NCBI GenBank assembly: GCA_932294295.1
Contig: OW028583.1
Coordinates: forward strand, 3,966,501 to 4,030,500
Source of the DNA: Alitta virens
Lineage: Eukaryota; Annelida; Polychaeta; Phyllodocida; Nereididae
Length of the DNA: 64,000 nt
Reading direction: 5' to 3'
Shown here: piece after piece, positions 32,929 through 44,800 of the stretch
Layout: the number at the start of each line of letters is the position of its first letter
Position numbering within the stretch: the first letter of the stretch is position 1
Position numbers and translations under genes: made by a program
Notes under the pieces: generated by a model
What the model was told of the DNA's origin: nothing
Seen by the model: only the letters and a program-made list of their open reading frames with translations
The model's database searches: none

Positions 32929-33288
32929 CAGCAGTTTTCGAGGGAGCTTTGCTGACTTGACCATCAGAAAACCATTTAGAGACATTTGAAAAGTTCGATT
33001 AGAAGAGGGTGAAACCACAAGTTCAACATATGTGATGTCGTTAACCGACATATCGTGCAGTTACCGTGGTCTTGGATGATCCAAGCTGTGGTCATCTGGT
33101 CCAGGAGAATATGAAAATAGCATTCAATTTGGGCCATTTAGGGTTGTGAGAAAACACGTTCCAAATCGGGGTAAAATTGACTAACGTCAATTTTAAAAAT
33201 GACATAATCATTGCCTTATCTTTTTTCTGATCTGTCGCCAAACGTTGTTCTGAAGATTCAGTCAGCGATGCCCCCTCGAAAACTGCTG
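32929..33288. mobile_element. MITE-2 copy (TA target, CAGCAGTTTTCGAGG ends)
   Basis: Left CAGCAGTTTTCGAGGGAGC, right GCCCCCTCGAAAACTGCTG, flanked by TA on both sides; 360 bp. The interior is shared with 44993-45348 (inverted). Tc1/mariner-like by target. Confidence 0.75.
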
Positions 33289-33589
33289 TATGTAAGTATG
33301 TAACAACTCGGAAGTGAAGCTTAACCTCGGACAAGCTCACAAGAATACAAGATTTAATAACAAGCTCGAGGTGTCCCCCAGGCCTGTTAGTAATGTCAAG
33401 GTATACAGGGAGGAATACTGCCTCCCCTACTTTCCATAGTGTGCAAGAAGAACAGTAAATTGAGGAGAAAATTAGGTCATTTGCCCTCGACGATTCATCC
33501 CCCCAAGCACTTTGAGATCACTCCCTTGCCAAATGTCGAAAACTCTGCGAAACCCTCCAGCCATTAATCTGAGTGATACAGACAATGAA

Positions 33590-33870
33590 GTGAGTCCAAT
33601 GTCTCAATGCTACTGGGTCTGAAGCTTAGTCAGCTTAAATATGACCGGCTGCCAGAGGAAGACGTAATGATAAGGCTGCTTGGAGTCCACACCATTCATT
33701 CATTAATTCATGTCTAATGTCTCAATGCTACTGGGACTGAAGCTTAATCAGCTTATATGACCGGCTGCCAGCAGACGTAATGATGAGATTGATAAGGCTG
33801 CTTGGAGTATGTAACACATTTACCCCATGGGTGGGGTCTTTTACATAGACACCCGAGTCCCAGAATGAAT
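33590..33870 (-). mobile_element. SINE family B copy with duplicated 3' part
   Basis: The segment GTCTCAATGCTACTGGG..GACCGGCTGCCAG..GCTTGGAGT occurs twice in tandem (33598-33690, 33718-33810), then the core (CACATTTACCCCATGGGTGG). Confidence 0.65.
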
Positions 33871-34355
33871 TCTATGTGAGAGGCAGCCGCTGAGGAGCCT
33901 CACATATTGCTTGCCATCAGAACTATTTCACAAGGTTTGGCAGATTTAAATCAATCAAGCAATCGTGATTTAAATCAAGGCAAATTTATTTATTTAACAA
34001 GTTTATTCATTTGAAAAATTTATTTTTTACGACCTAAAAACATGATTTCTTTTAATACAACGCAATTTGTTTTTAGTTGATTTGTTTCCAAAAAACTCAA
34101 ATGAGTAAATAAATCAAAGTTCTCTTCATTTTTAAGAGCAAAGTCCAGTAAGTTTAAGAAGGAATGCTGGAAAATTTATCAATTTTGGCTCATACTAGAC
34201 AGACAGTACTTGAGCCCTAATTGCACCAACCCTGATCTGTACAAGGAAGAAATGTTTTGACGGTTTAACTACTTGCCTATAACAACAAAATAGCCCATTG
34301 GTTATCTGATAAAGTTTAAAGGATCTAATTGGAATTTGAAGAAACTTCAGTCTCC

Positions 34356-34515
34356 AGGGATCTCTCCCAACTTTGAAAATGATTAGCCACGGTTGGATAG
34401 ATTGTACAGTAAATGGTCATCTGAAAATTAGCCACAAATGATAAAGTACGAAATTAGATTAGCCACATGGCTATTGGATTAGCATAATGCTACATGGCTA
34501 CTACTAGCAAGAACC
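34356..34515 (-). mobile_element. MITE with CAGGGTTCTCTC inverted repeats, copy 2
   Basis: Minus-strand counterpart of 30302-30463, aligned over its whole length (GATTAGCCACGGTTGGATAG, GTAAATGGTCATCTGAAAAT). Confidence 0.65.
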
Positions 34516-36285
34516 CCGAATCTCTAGTAATTATATAAGTACAATTTGGCTAGAGGTAGCTTAAAAAGAAATGAAGCATTTGTCCCCTGCGCAGTGCCCA
34601 TGTTATTAATGATGCTCTCCCAAATAAACCATGGTTTGACATTCCTCCCTTCCTCGTTCTATAATATAAAATGCCAACTACTTATTTTTTATAATCAGAG
34701 CAAAAAATCTAGGGCACCAAAATAGAATCGAGCTCGTTGAAGAGCAACAAAAAAAATAAATAAAAAAAAAAAAAAAGGTGTTTACTTTTTTTTCGGGCAT
34801 GGCGACGTTGAGTATGGTGCGATGCTATGCTCAAATGGCCTAGCTGGAACACTGAGCATGCCGTAAGACTTGAATGTTGTTACATTGTTTTACCTCATTA
34901 AAACTAACTAACTTAAGGAAATTCAAAACATTTGAGATTATTCTTCATTCAGATTTTTAAAATTTCTTTTCGCCTTACTGTTAATTGACCGGAAATACAG
35001 CATCATATCTCCCAAAGAATCAAATTCAATAAAATCAATAATACATTGCTATCTACATGATAGACACACAAATAATGCAACTGAGTTCACCTTGTTATCA
35101 GAAATCCTAAATTCACATTCAATATGCAACGTTCATGCTTTTCACTAGTGATCACTCATGACAGTCACACTCATAGATGACTTCAGAATGAATGAAAAAA
35201 CTATTGAGGCCTACCAGATTTAACTGGTGAGTGCACGTAGCTGCCATAAAATGCTTCTAAAAAGTGCTAGACTAGCAAGAAATTGAACTGAAGAATCTTT
35301 CGTGATATTTATACGAAGTCTCCATATTAATTAGTTACAGTAATAAACTATCTATGAACAATAACTGTAGCCTGTAACTCCATATTAAACTGCTTAAGTA
35401 ATGAAATAGGGAGGCTGCATGCTGCACATGCTAATCTTGACAGCTGTGACCCCGGGTCAGGTCAAGGCCGAGCCACACCGTCGTTCTCAGCCAATCAGAG
35501 CGCTCCGTCTCCTTCACTCATGACGGTCGCATGGCACATGTGGTTTCTTCGCAATAACATCACGTTGCCACTAATTATTGAGAAAAACAATTAACCCTGA
35601 ATGAAAATCATACAACGAATGCTGCTTAACTGATCCCCAGTCATATTTACGCAAGAAAAACGCAACAAAAACCCATTCCTTAAAGATTTCGAGTCTTCAT
35701 TTGAGCGATAAACTTGCGTAGATCGCATCCGCGCATCTTCATCCTTTCCACCGATCAGACAGACGAAAAGAAATCAATTGCAAACAATGAAATCGTTCCA
35801 CGATTGCAATTTTCTATGTTCATGCACAGACTCACAATCCTTGGCTAAATATCTATAACGGTAATTACGAGACAAGCCTTCAAATTACCTTGTAATCATG
35901 CAAGAAATGTCAGTCCGTCAAAGCCCCACGTCTGGAGTTGCCGCCATATTTACAATGCACGTGCTAAAAATAACTCCGGCCAAAAGAAATCCGGGAAGGG
36001 AGCATCCAATAATTCAAACCTGCATGCAAAAATACAAAACGTGTTTGTGCACTATTCATTATAATTATAACTATATCGATTATATAAAAGAATTACTTCA
36101 ATTTGAGTTTTGGGGGAGCCTGGCTGCATTTAAAGGGAAACAAGAGTATTAATGAAGGGAGCATGCATGCATATGCTCACTCATGATTCATGGCGGGAAA
36201 TTACTTCTGGCTTCTACTAAGTTCTAGAAGCTTGTTATAAGAATAGAGTCTATAGACTCTCTATATTCAATTTGTGCTAGAAGTG

Positions 36286-36770
36286 AGTGATGTCAACCGG
36301 ACTGCTTAGCCAGGGGTGGTCCGGTATTTTCTGGTCTAATCCTGGTCCGGTCTAGATGGAGTATCTATCGATCCTATGTAGAGGCAGGTCCAGGGGTGAG
36401 CGGTCCGGTATTAGAGATCGAACCGGTCCAGAGGTGACCCATCGACATAAGTTGTTTCAATAAAAAAACCTGTTTCTTGTTTAACATAATTTGTGTTTGG
36501 AATTATTTAGTACTGACAGGCAGGACAGACTGTAATATATGTATTTCATTACTGTATTTATTCATGTATAACACAAATAAACCGTCAATCAATTAGAATG
36601 ATTAATAACTGAAAACCAAGATGACAAACATCTGGTGTATAATAAATTCAACATGCAATGCTTGGACTGATCCGGTTCCAGTATTTTTGTAGTGGTCCGG
36701 TTTTTTTAGCGGTCCGGGGTCGCACCGCAGACCGGACCGGTCCGAGGCGGTCCGGTCCACATCACTAAAA
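36286..36770. mobile_element. Fold-back element rich in GGTCCGGT/ACCGGACC
   Basis: Starts GTGATGTCAACCGGAC and ends GTCCGGTCCACATCAC, about 16 bp inverted repeats with two mismatches. Both arms hold many GGTCCGGT copies around an AT-rich middle. ~485 bp, non-coding. Confidence 0.65.
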
Positions 36771-37270
36771 GTCAGAACTCCTGCAGGGTCAATCAGGGGC
36801 TTGTCGAAGGAATCAAAAACAAAGTTATTGAGAAACCAGTCATAATCTACCCAAAAGTGACAGAGGACAAATAAATCTAGTCATGCACGCAGGTGTTGAC
36901 AAATTTCCTTTTTTGTTTATCACACTGGGGTGGGTATGTGAAAACACATCATGTTAAAAATTATCATTCCGATTCTCCCATCACTAACCAAAATATGAAT
37001 ATCAACATAACCAAAATAACTTATCAAGGAAACCACATGCGATCATTGGAAAATTTTAAAAGCCATGAAATATTGGAATTATAGTTTTTTTTAATTAATA
37101 TAAAACAATTTCCTTTAATTTTTTTAAAGGTCACTTCAGTGCTTTCTTCAAATTGACAAGGATCAAGAAGTGCAATTGTTGCCTGCCTCAACATATCTAA
37201 CACGTTTTAGCTGTGAAACATAACTGAAGAAGTTCTAGAACTATTTAAGCTAGCGCCCAGTAATAATTAA

Positions 37271-37470
37271 GGGCCGTTCCATTTACAAAGGGGGGGGGGG
37301 GGGGGGACCAGAAAATTTTCAGGTCCCACCCCGATGTTTTTTGACAGACCCACCCCAAAAAAGTACTGGTCAATCACTCCCCTTCCCTTCTTTTACTCTT
37401 TTAGAGAACCCCCCACCCTGCTTTTTCAAAGAAAATTTGGTCCACCCCCCGTTCCAAATGGAACAGCCGT
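37271..37470. mobile_element. MITE with G-run/C-run arms (AGGGCNGTTCCATTT ends), copy 1
   Basis: Left AGGGCCGTTCCATTT then a ~17 bp G run and ACCAGAAAATTTTC; right CCCCCCGTTCCAAATGGAAC then AGCCGT. Other copies: 38370-38570, 63140-63262 (right part) and 63374-63612. Confidence 0.65.
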
Positions 37471-38369
37471 AAGAGAAAACAACACAAGAAATAAGAGAAT
37501 ATGAAATGTATTTCATCCACATGACTGAACACAACAATCTCCAAAAACAAACAAACCATGATCTTATTGTTGACAAACACACATTAGTAGGCCCAATAAT
37601 TCTTCCACGGTTCCATCTCTATTATTAACAAAAGTAGCAATTAATAATATAAACATTTTGCTTTATCAATCAGGTTCCAGTGGTTAAAAGAAATATTTGG
37701 AAGTCAGTATTTTAAAATTATAACTATGGCTGAAAATGAAACAATACACGTCTATTGACGTTTTATAAACCGAAGTAAAACACTTCTAAAATGATGTTTT
37801 TTCCTGTATTGCTCAACCATTTGTATCTTCTAGGTATAAGTTACAGTTTAACACAACTTATCCATCAAATCTTCAGTTTCACAATCTTGGGGACCACCCA
37901 GCCATGCATGCCCTACAGCCGAAACGATCATTGAGAAATGAAGAAAATTACACTGTAAATCTATAATGACAAAATCTTTTACGAATTCCATTTTTCTTCA
38001 CCACAAAACTCAAGGAATGTACATACAATGTTTCTTTTTCCCAGTTGCATGCCTATATCACATTCTGTAACATTTGTAACAAACTTTCCTATTTCCAGCA
38101 ATTCTAGGCCGCACAAAAAAGAAGAAGAATAAACTCATACTTCAATTTAAATTTATATATATATAACAAACAATTTATGAATCCCAGATATTAACAAAAT
38201 TGTTTTGCACCTTCGATGTGAAACATGTTCATTGAAGGCCCATGTCTAGAAATGCCATTTTAATAGTTTTTTTTTTTTGCGCTTATTAACTCAATGTAAG
38301 TTTTACAAGACAATTCAATGAATCTCAAAAATCAACAAATTGTTAGCACCTCAAGGGTGAAACACATTC

Positions 38370-38570
38370 AGGGCTATTCCATTTTTTAAAAAAAGGGGGG
38401 AGGGGGGACAGGGTCGTAGGGGAGTGGTTGTCCAGTATTTTCTTAATATCTTATGGTAGATAAAAAAGTGAGTGTGTGGGGAGGTCGGTCAAAAAACAAA
38501 AAGAGCAGGTGGGGGAGGGTCTGAAAATTTTCCTGTTCACCCCCTCCCCTTTTTAAATGGAATAGCCCTC
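38370..38570. mobile_element. MITE with G-run/C-run arms, copy 2
   Basis: AGGGCTATTCCATTTT to AAATGGAATAGCCCT, a near-perfect 15 bp inverted repeat; arms are GGGGGGAGGGGGG and CCCCTCCCC. It lies ~310 bp downstream of the Ku80 stop codon, so it may be transcribed in the 3'UTR. Confidence 0.7.
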
Positions 38571-38878
38571 ATTGCAGCCTATGTGAAAAAAAAAAACAAG
38601 CTTCTCCAAAATTATAACATGGCTTCTGCATACTTTTATGAAGATAAACATCTAAAAATCCACGCCATCAGAACATAACAGGTGTAATGCTCAATGGCTC
38701 AAACATTAAACCCAGTACAAGTTCAACAAAATTAATAAATGCAAGGCCAGTCCTGTACAAGAGCCTTTCGCGTGCACAGCGTCCATTAATATTACCCACA
38801 TGCGCAAAAAATTGCCTTTCCATTTCGTGGAGACAAAAATTCACTTGCTGCCGTTAATTTTGTGTTGATCTGAGAAAT

Positions 38879-41800
38879 TTATTCCAATTGGTCCAGCAGA
38901 TCATCCTCATCATCCTCCGGCTGCGCTGCTGCTTTTGATTCATTCGCGGCTGCTTTCTCCGAGATGAAATCTTCCGCTTCAGCCCGAGAAACTTTGCTGG
39001 ATTCGCTTTCTGACTTGTTGATGAGAGTCAGTTTTCCTGAAAAGATAATTTAGGTTTCTCTTAATTGTGTAATTGGATCGTTTTTGGCAAATTAGTTTCA
39101 GTGATTAAAGTAACTAATTACGATCTTGAGAACTTATCAGTAGTATGCAACCTACACACGGGAAGTAACATTACAAGAACTCCATCCTTGGGGTTAATGC
39201 GCAACAACATAGTATGGTCTCCAATCTTTATCATCTCATCATTACCTCTGACAGCTGGTCATATGAGTTCACTAAGTTTCGCATCAGCAGCAAGGAGACA
39301 ATGAAGTACGATACAATGCCCGATGATTATGGCTGTATCATTGTCTACAAGTCGACCCCTTGCACCATCTATATTGATGTTAAATTGCCAAGCAACTCAT
39401 TGTCACCCAGGAAATGTACCCCACGCAAATCTCGCAAAGTTGAGGTATTATCATAATTTATTCATGTGGCCCACGTGGTCAGAGCTATCAAACTAACAAA
39501 AACAATTAGATGGGCTTGTCCGCCATTAACAGTGTTTGATATCCACTCATATGGAGTGTTAAAACAGTTTACCTTGTTTAGAATCAGTTTTCTTAGCTTC
39601 AATAATGTATAAACACAACTTCCTGAGTAAAGAAACCCCCGTGGTTCATGGTGGTTGTATCCACTGCAACCGATTTTTACCCTTTTGAGTTGAAGGCCTG
39701 CCCTCATTGGCCAGGGGTAGTAGTCAGGCCATGTCACGGCGGGGTCAACTAATTTAAATATAACGTGTGGGTCTCTGCTGATTGGCTAGTTCTAAAGCCT
39801 ATCTCGACTTATTTGCTGGAGCCTTTGCTGGAGTGCTCATTGTGAGCAACTCGCCAAATATCCCAGCCACTTTTGACCTATAGTCATCGATTCAAACTTA
39901 CTCAATATAATACAAGAAATACAACACTGCCGAAATAAGAATATTATACGCTGTTTTCGAAGCAATCTTGAGTGGCGAACATGGAACTAACTTGTTTGGT
40001 CAGCAATACGTTGTACGTGTGTAGCGATCTAGAAATGTAGATCACTTGAGTTTCCAGGGACCCTGTCCCGAGCAGAGACAGGCTGTACCAATTAAAAGGG
40101 GAACAGCCGACGTAATTTGACGGATTCAAAGCATTTGATGACATTATATCTTTATTAACACATGAATTTTAGATCACTTAATACAACATAACTTAAAGAG
40201 TACCTTTTGAAACTTGCTTCCAGAAATCCTTCCTTCCTTTGGATTGGAGGGTCTCCTTAAATGACCTGAGGAAGTCATTAAACTCCTGCGGTTTTTCATT
40301 CTGTTTTATAACAAAAATAAGTAACCATTAATTGTTGTAGATGCGCGTTAGTGTAAAAATAAAAGTAGCAATTATCATATGATCATAATTTGAATTTACT
40401 AAATCTTCCAGTCATATCAGAGCATACACTAAACATGACATTGAGTTTTGGAATGATCAAGACTGGAGACATGCACATAAAAACAAAAGCTTGGAGTTGT
40501 GGATGCACCTGGTGGTGAGTAAATGAAACGATTAAATGAAAATGAATGTCATAACAAAGAAGAGGTTTACTTAAAAAAGTATGATAAATAGTGGATTTTC
40601 ACAGAAGGTTCTCTGTATTTCCATAAGGTGGCTACGATAGAATACTGCAATTCTATTGGCTGAAAAAGTTCCCGCCCTTGACTCTGATTGGCTGAAGCTA
40701 AGTGCATCCTAGCAGGAGTATTTTTAGTGCATTTTAATGTATATTTGAAATCTTATCATTTAGTTGATTTCTGTTATTTCCCAGAGAAAATTATATGAAT
40801 GGAATCAGTTAGTTATGACCTACTATGTATGAAAAGCAAAATGAGTAATAAGAGGAGAGAAAAGACTTATGTCTCGCTGAATTCAGGGTTGCTCAGTGGA
40901 AAGACTATTACATTAGCATTAAATGGTAAACGTACGTTGATGGACTCTTTCCGCAACGCTGTCAAACACTCAAGCGCTTTGGGGTAAAACTGGTTGCCAA
41001 ATGAATCCATGACAATCTGCTCTATCCTCTTCGCCATCATCTTGGAAGCTGTAATAACAATCAATCAACATATTGAATACCTAGTACAACAGAATGACTC
41101 ATGTGCAACCTGGCAAATCTGCAGGATTTCTGGGCGTGGTATACATAACCATAGCTCTCAAGTTTTAGACGACGGTCTGCCGGTCACCTGAGTGAGGCCA
41201 GGGTTCCGCATGTGGCAGGCCGCCATAGATCCCTGGAATCTTTTGGCATCTAAGGTGCTCTGTGGTGCATTCTGGGCATTTTAGAGCTAGTAATAGTTAT
41301 GATATATTGAACTTAAATTTTATTGTTTAATTTTGCTACCCACAATTGCACAATAAACAATTTTTACTACTTTTAAACACCAACCATAACCATGTAAACT
41401 GGGCATGGTGCCAAAAGAGGTATTTTGGCTAATTTGTGCTGGTCAGAGGGTTTTGACTGGTCAGACCCTCCAAATGAGGGTCACTTGGGAGCTATGCATA
41501 ACAAAGTAGTAAGAGCCGTCCATTGTAAAACTGAAATATTGAGAAAAGTTTTGTCTACAGGTATGAGGAAATAAAGTCCGCAGTTACATTCATTACAATG
41601 ATTTTGACACTTACAAATTATTGTACACACAGAAATCATGGGATAAAATTTGACAATCGCTTTTGTAATAGCCAACACCATATACACACCATCAGCAAAA
41701 GCTTGGGGTAGCTTCCTGGAAATTAAGGACTTGAAGTCTTCGACGGGAGTTACAGTGCCAACCTGGGAAGGAAAGTGTACTGATAGATTAAAAATTAGAA

Positions 41801-44800
41801 TGTCAAAAATATTCGGTAAGACAATAAATCAGAGTTGCTACTCTTTTTTAAACCCAAAAGAGGGCGACACATGTCCTTTACCACTAGCGCCCCTAGGGCA
41901 AAATGCACAAAGAATTTTTTCCTGGTAAATCATTCACACATGCAGGCACTTTCGACGCTTTTCCCGACTGGTAAAAACAACTACTAGGAAATTCCTGGGA
42001 ATCCTGCAATGTTTGAAATACTTGTAAAGACAATGATGTTCGCAATCAGGCCCACCCACCTCCGTCACACTGCCCTTGACCATATCAGCCAAGTTGCCGT
42101 CAAGGTCATTGTCCACTTTCGCCTTCTTCGCAGCCGGACCATTGTCAGTTGTGCTGAAATTCAAACAACTAAAATAAGCAAAAATAACAACAAATGACAT
42201 TAACAGGCACACAAACAGCTTTACAGAATACATCCATTCTATTCAGGTTAAACTTCATCTTTTTGTCGTGTGGTAATCCACATGAAAGAAATAACAATTA
42301 AATCAACTATCATCTTCACATTGCACGTGAAAGAAATAAAGATTAAATTAACTTCCATCTTGTCATGTTAGCGAATAACCCAGCAATGGCTTTTTTTTTC
42401 CTAACACAGGGAGCCACTAGCAAGACGGTCCAAACAATTGTTTAATGATGTCATCATACCATCAGGTCATCGAGTGCGGTTGATGACATCACACTTAGAT
42501 GATGTCATCAAACAATGGTTAAACTGTCTGTCGGTGTTAAGTACAGGGTGCCCGTTAATGTTACAGCAATTGATATTATTCTCCTTATAGATATACATAT
42601 ATATATATATATATACTCATTAATATTGACAGCAAACTTTACATACTTGTGGAATTGTGCAAAAACATAAACCTAAGAGAAATCTTGCAAATTTTGTTAA
42701 ATCTAATGCATGATTTTGCCATATTGTAATGAATTTTGTCAGGTTTTAGAGAAATTTTTATCATATTTTAGTGAAAATTTTGCCATATTTTTGAGAAATT
42801 GTCACATTTCAGCGTAATTTTGTCATATTCTCATGAAATTTTTGCCACATATTTGAGCGAAACTCACACATCAGTAAAGACATTTTCTCCATCAGCCTTC
42901 TTAGCAACTTCTTCCAGTTTGAACATCTTAGACAATTTCTCCACGACAGGTTCGCTGCAGGTGACGATCTCTTGCGGAGGCTTCAAGGAATTAGCAATTA
43001 CTTCGGACAATTCCGGGAGAGGCTCGTCTGGGTGGAGGGCTCTGTGTTGTAGGCACTGCAGAAGAATAATTAGTAAGAAATATGTTGCAACAACCATTGC
43101 TTTTTAACTATCAAAAATGTGAGAGAGTAAAAATATTGACGGCAAAAATCATAGTCGAGGCTTCTACAATCTATGGTAAAAAAACCAAAACTTGCATAAC
43201 ATTTTTTCAAATCGGAGCATTCCACGACCTCACTTGGGCATCATATACTGTTAGTTTCATAAAATATGACCGAATCTAGCTGTCTTTAGCGAGCTGTACC
43301 TGGCTGTGGTCTAAACATGCTAAAGCCAGCTGCTTCTGTCCAATTCTATAGCTAAGAAATTATTCTAATATAACATAAATATGTACTTTTAGAACTGGTT
43401 TTTAGTAGCCAGCTAACAGTTTTGTTTAGTCTCAATTTGACGGGCTTGTTTTAATGAAACTAACTGTAATTACAAGAATGGAATATTCAAATTGAAATTG
43501 ATTTAGTAGTGACAGTTAATGTTACATATTAAACAACATTCATACAGGAGACAGTGTCCAACACAACACATACATGAATGCCCATCGTTATAGATTTACC
43601 AGACATGGTATTTTCTCAATTAAAGCATTTCAGAATCTAGACTCACCTGATAAAGTCTTTGTAGATATGGATTAAACGTGTGTTTGGGCTTCAAGGCTTG
43701 CTCTCGATCTTCTTCATCATCTTCTCTGAAATTCACAATTCAAAATTTCATAGACTCGGAAACTAAACTCCTGATGATGGTCTGTGTTGTGAATCCAGGA
43801 TTCCCATTGGACAAAGCAATGTTTAGCAATCCCTCAGCTAACAAAAAAACATTGAGTTAAATAAGTTATTAATTTAATTAACTTGAAGCAAACCAGAAAT
43901 TATGCAATTATAAATCTGTAAAGGGGGGCCCTCACAATAACGTCGGTGATAGCTGACTTAGCAAGGGTCTGCCTAGTCACCAATATATTATATAGTTATG
44001 TTTTTCAATACAAATTGTAAATGCTACTGGCTTAAATAAAAATCATTTTGTCTGTCTGTCTTGTCTGTCAGCCAATGATAGTCCTGGATTCACACGACGT
44101 CCTCTGGGAGCCTAGTTTCCAAGTCTATGAGCGATAAGTTCAGCTGTAAAACAACTAGATCAAGTACTTCGTTTACTTACCGATTTACATTGGTTAGGTC
44201 CATCGTGTCTATCAATTCATCTACTGCATTTAACTGAGCTTCTGTGTGATAAATTCAATAATTTCGTTTTAGAAACAATCGAGTAAAGCTTATTTACCAG
44301 AAAATTAATTCTAAAAATGCCTCAGAATTGAAGATACATGTAGACTATCAGACCTCAAAATTAGTCGAGTACGATTGTTCAGGTTACGTGGAGGTTACCA
44401 TAATTTGTTTTCAATGCACCATATTAATTAGTCACAACAGTAGGTTACCAGTAGGTTACCACATCAATATTCATGGTAACCGGAAAGCTGGTTACCATTG
44501 TTGTAGCTTATTTCGATCCCTGACTATTAGGGCATACCTGTGGGTTGGAACTTCTTCATAGCAGCAGGAGCGTTTTCTGTTAACGGCAGCGAACCGAAAG
44601 TGAATAATCTGAGATCTTCGGCAAATGGCAGTTCATTGTAAAACAAACACTGAAATAAACAACATAATAACTTTAAATATATTAGGTAGATACGAGTGCA
44701 GCCCTCTAAGGCAAATTCTTGCCGCTATCGATGGTTGATTGGCCAGGTGAGAGAAGAGGAGTCCACCCATGTTACACATTTACCAAATGCTCGGTTTGAG

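Larger units (their letters stand above)
26751..38878. other. 12 kb between SLC20 5' region and Ku80 stop codon, no coding sequence recognised
   Basis: Holds SINEs, MITEs and minisatellites listed separately. Sequence not assigned: 28080-29770, 30010-30300, 32000-32920, 33870-34350, 34860-36280 and 36800-37260. The stretch 35450-35960 is locally GC-richer, with a CCAAT-type motif (CAGCCAATCAGAGCG), and could host a distal SLC20 promoter or 5' exon, but no splice structure could be proved. The Ku80 3'UTR must occupy the right end; an AATAAA overlaps the Ku80 stop codon and no better signal is certain. Confidence 0.4.

Noticed and set aside
38878..38883. AATAAA overlapping the Ku80 stop codon as poly(A) signal
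   Set aside because: It would leave almost no 3'UTR; the hexamer is forced by GAA-TAA-A and is probably coincidental.
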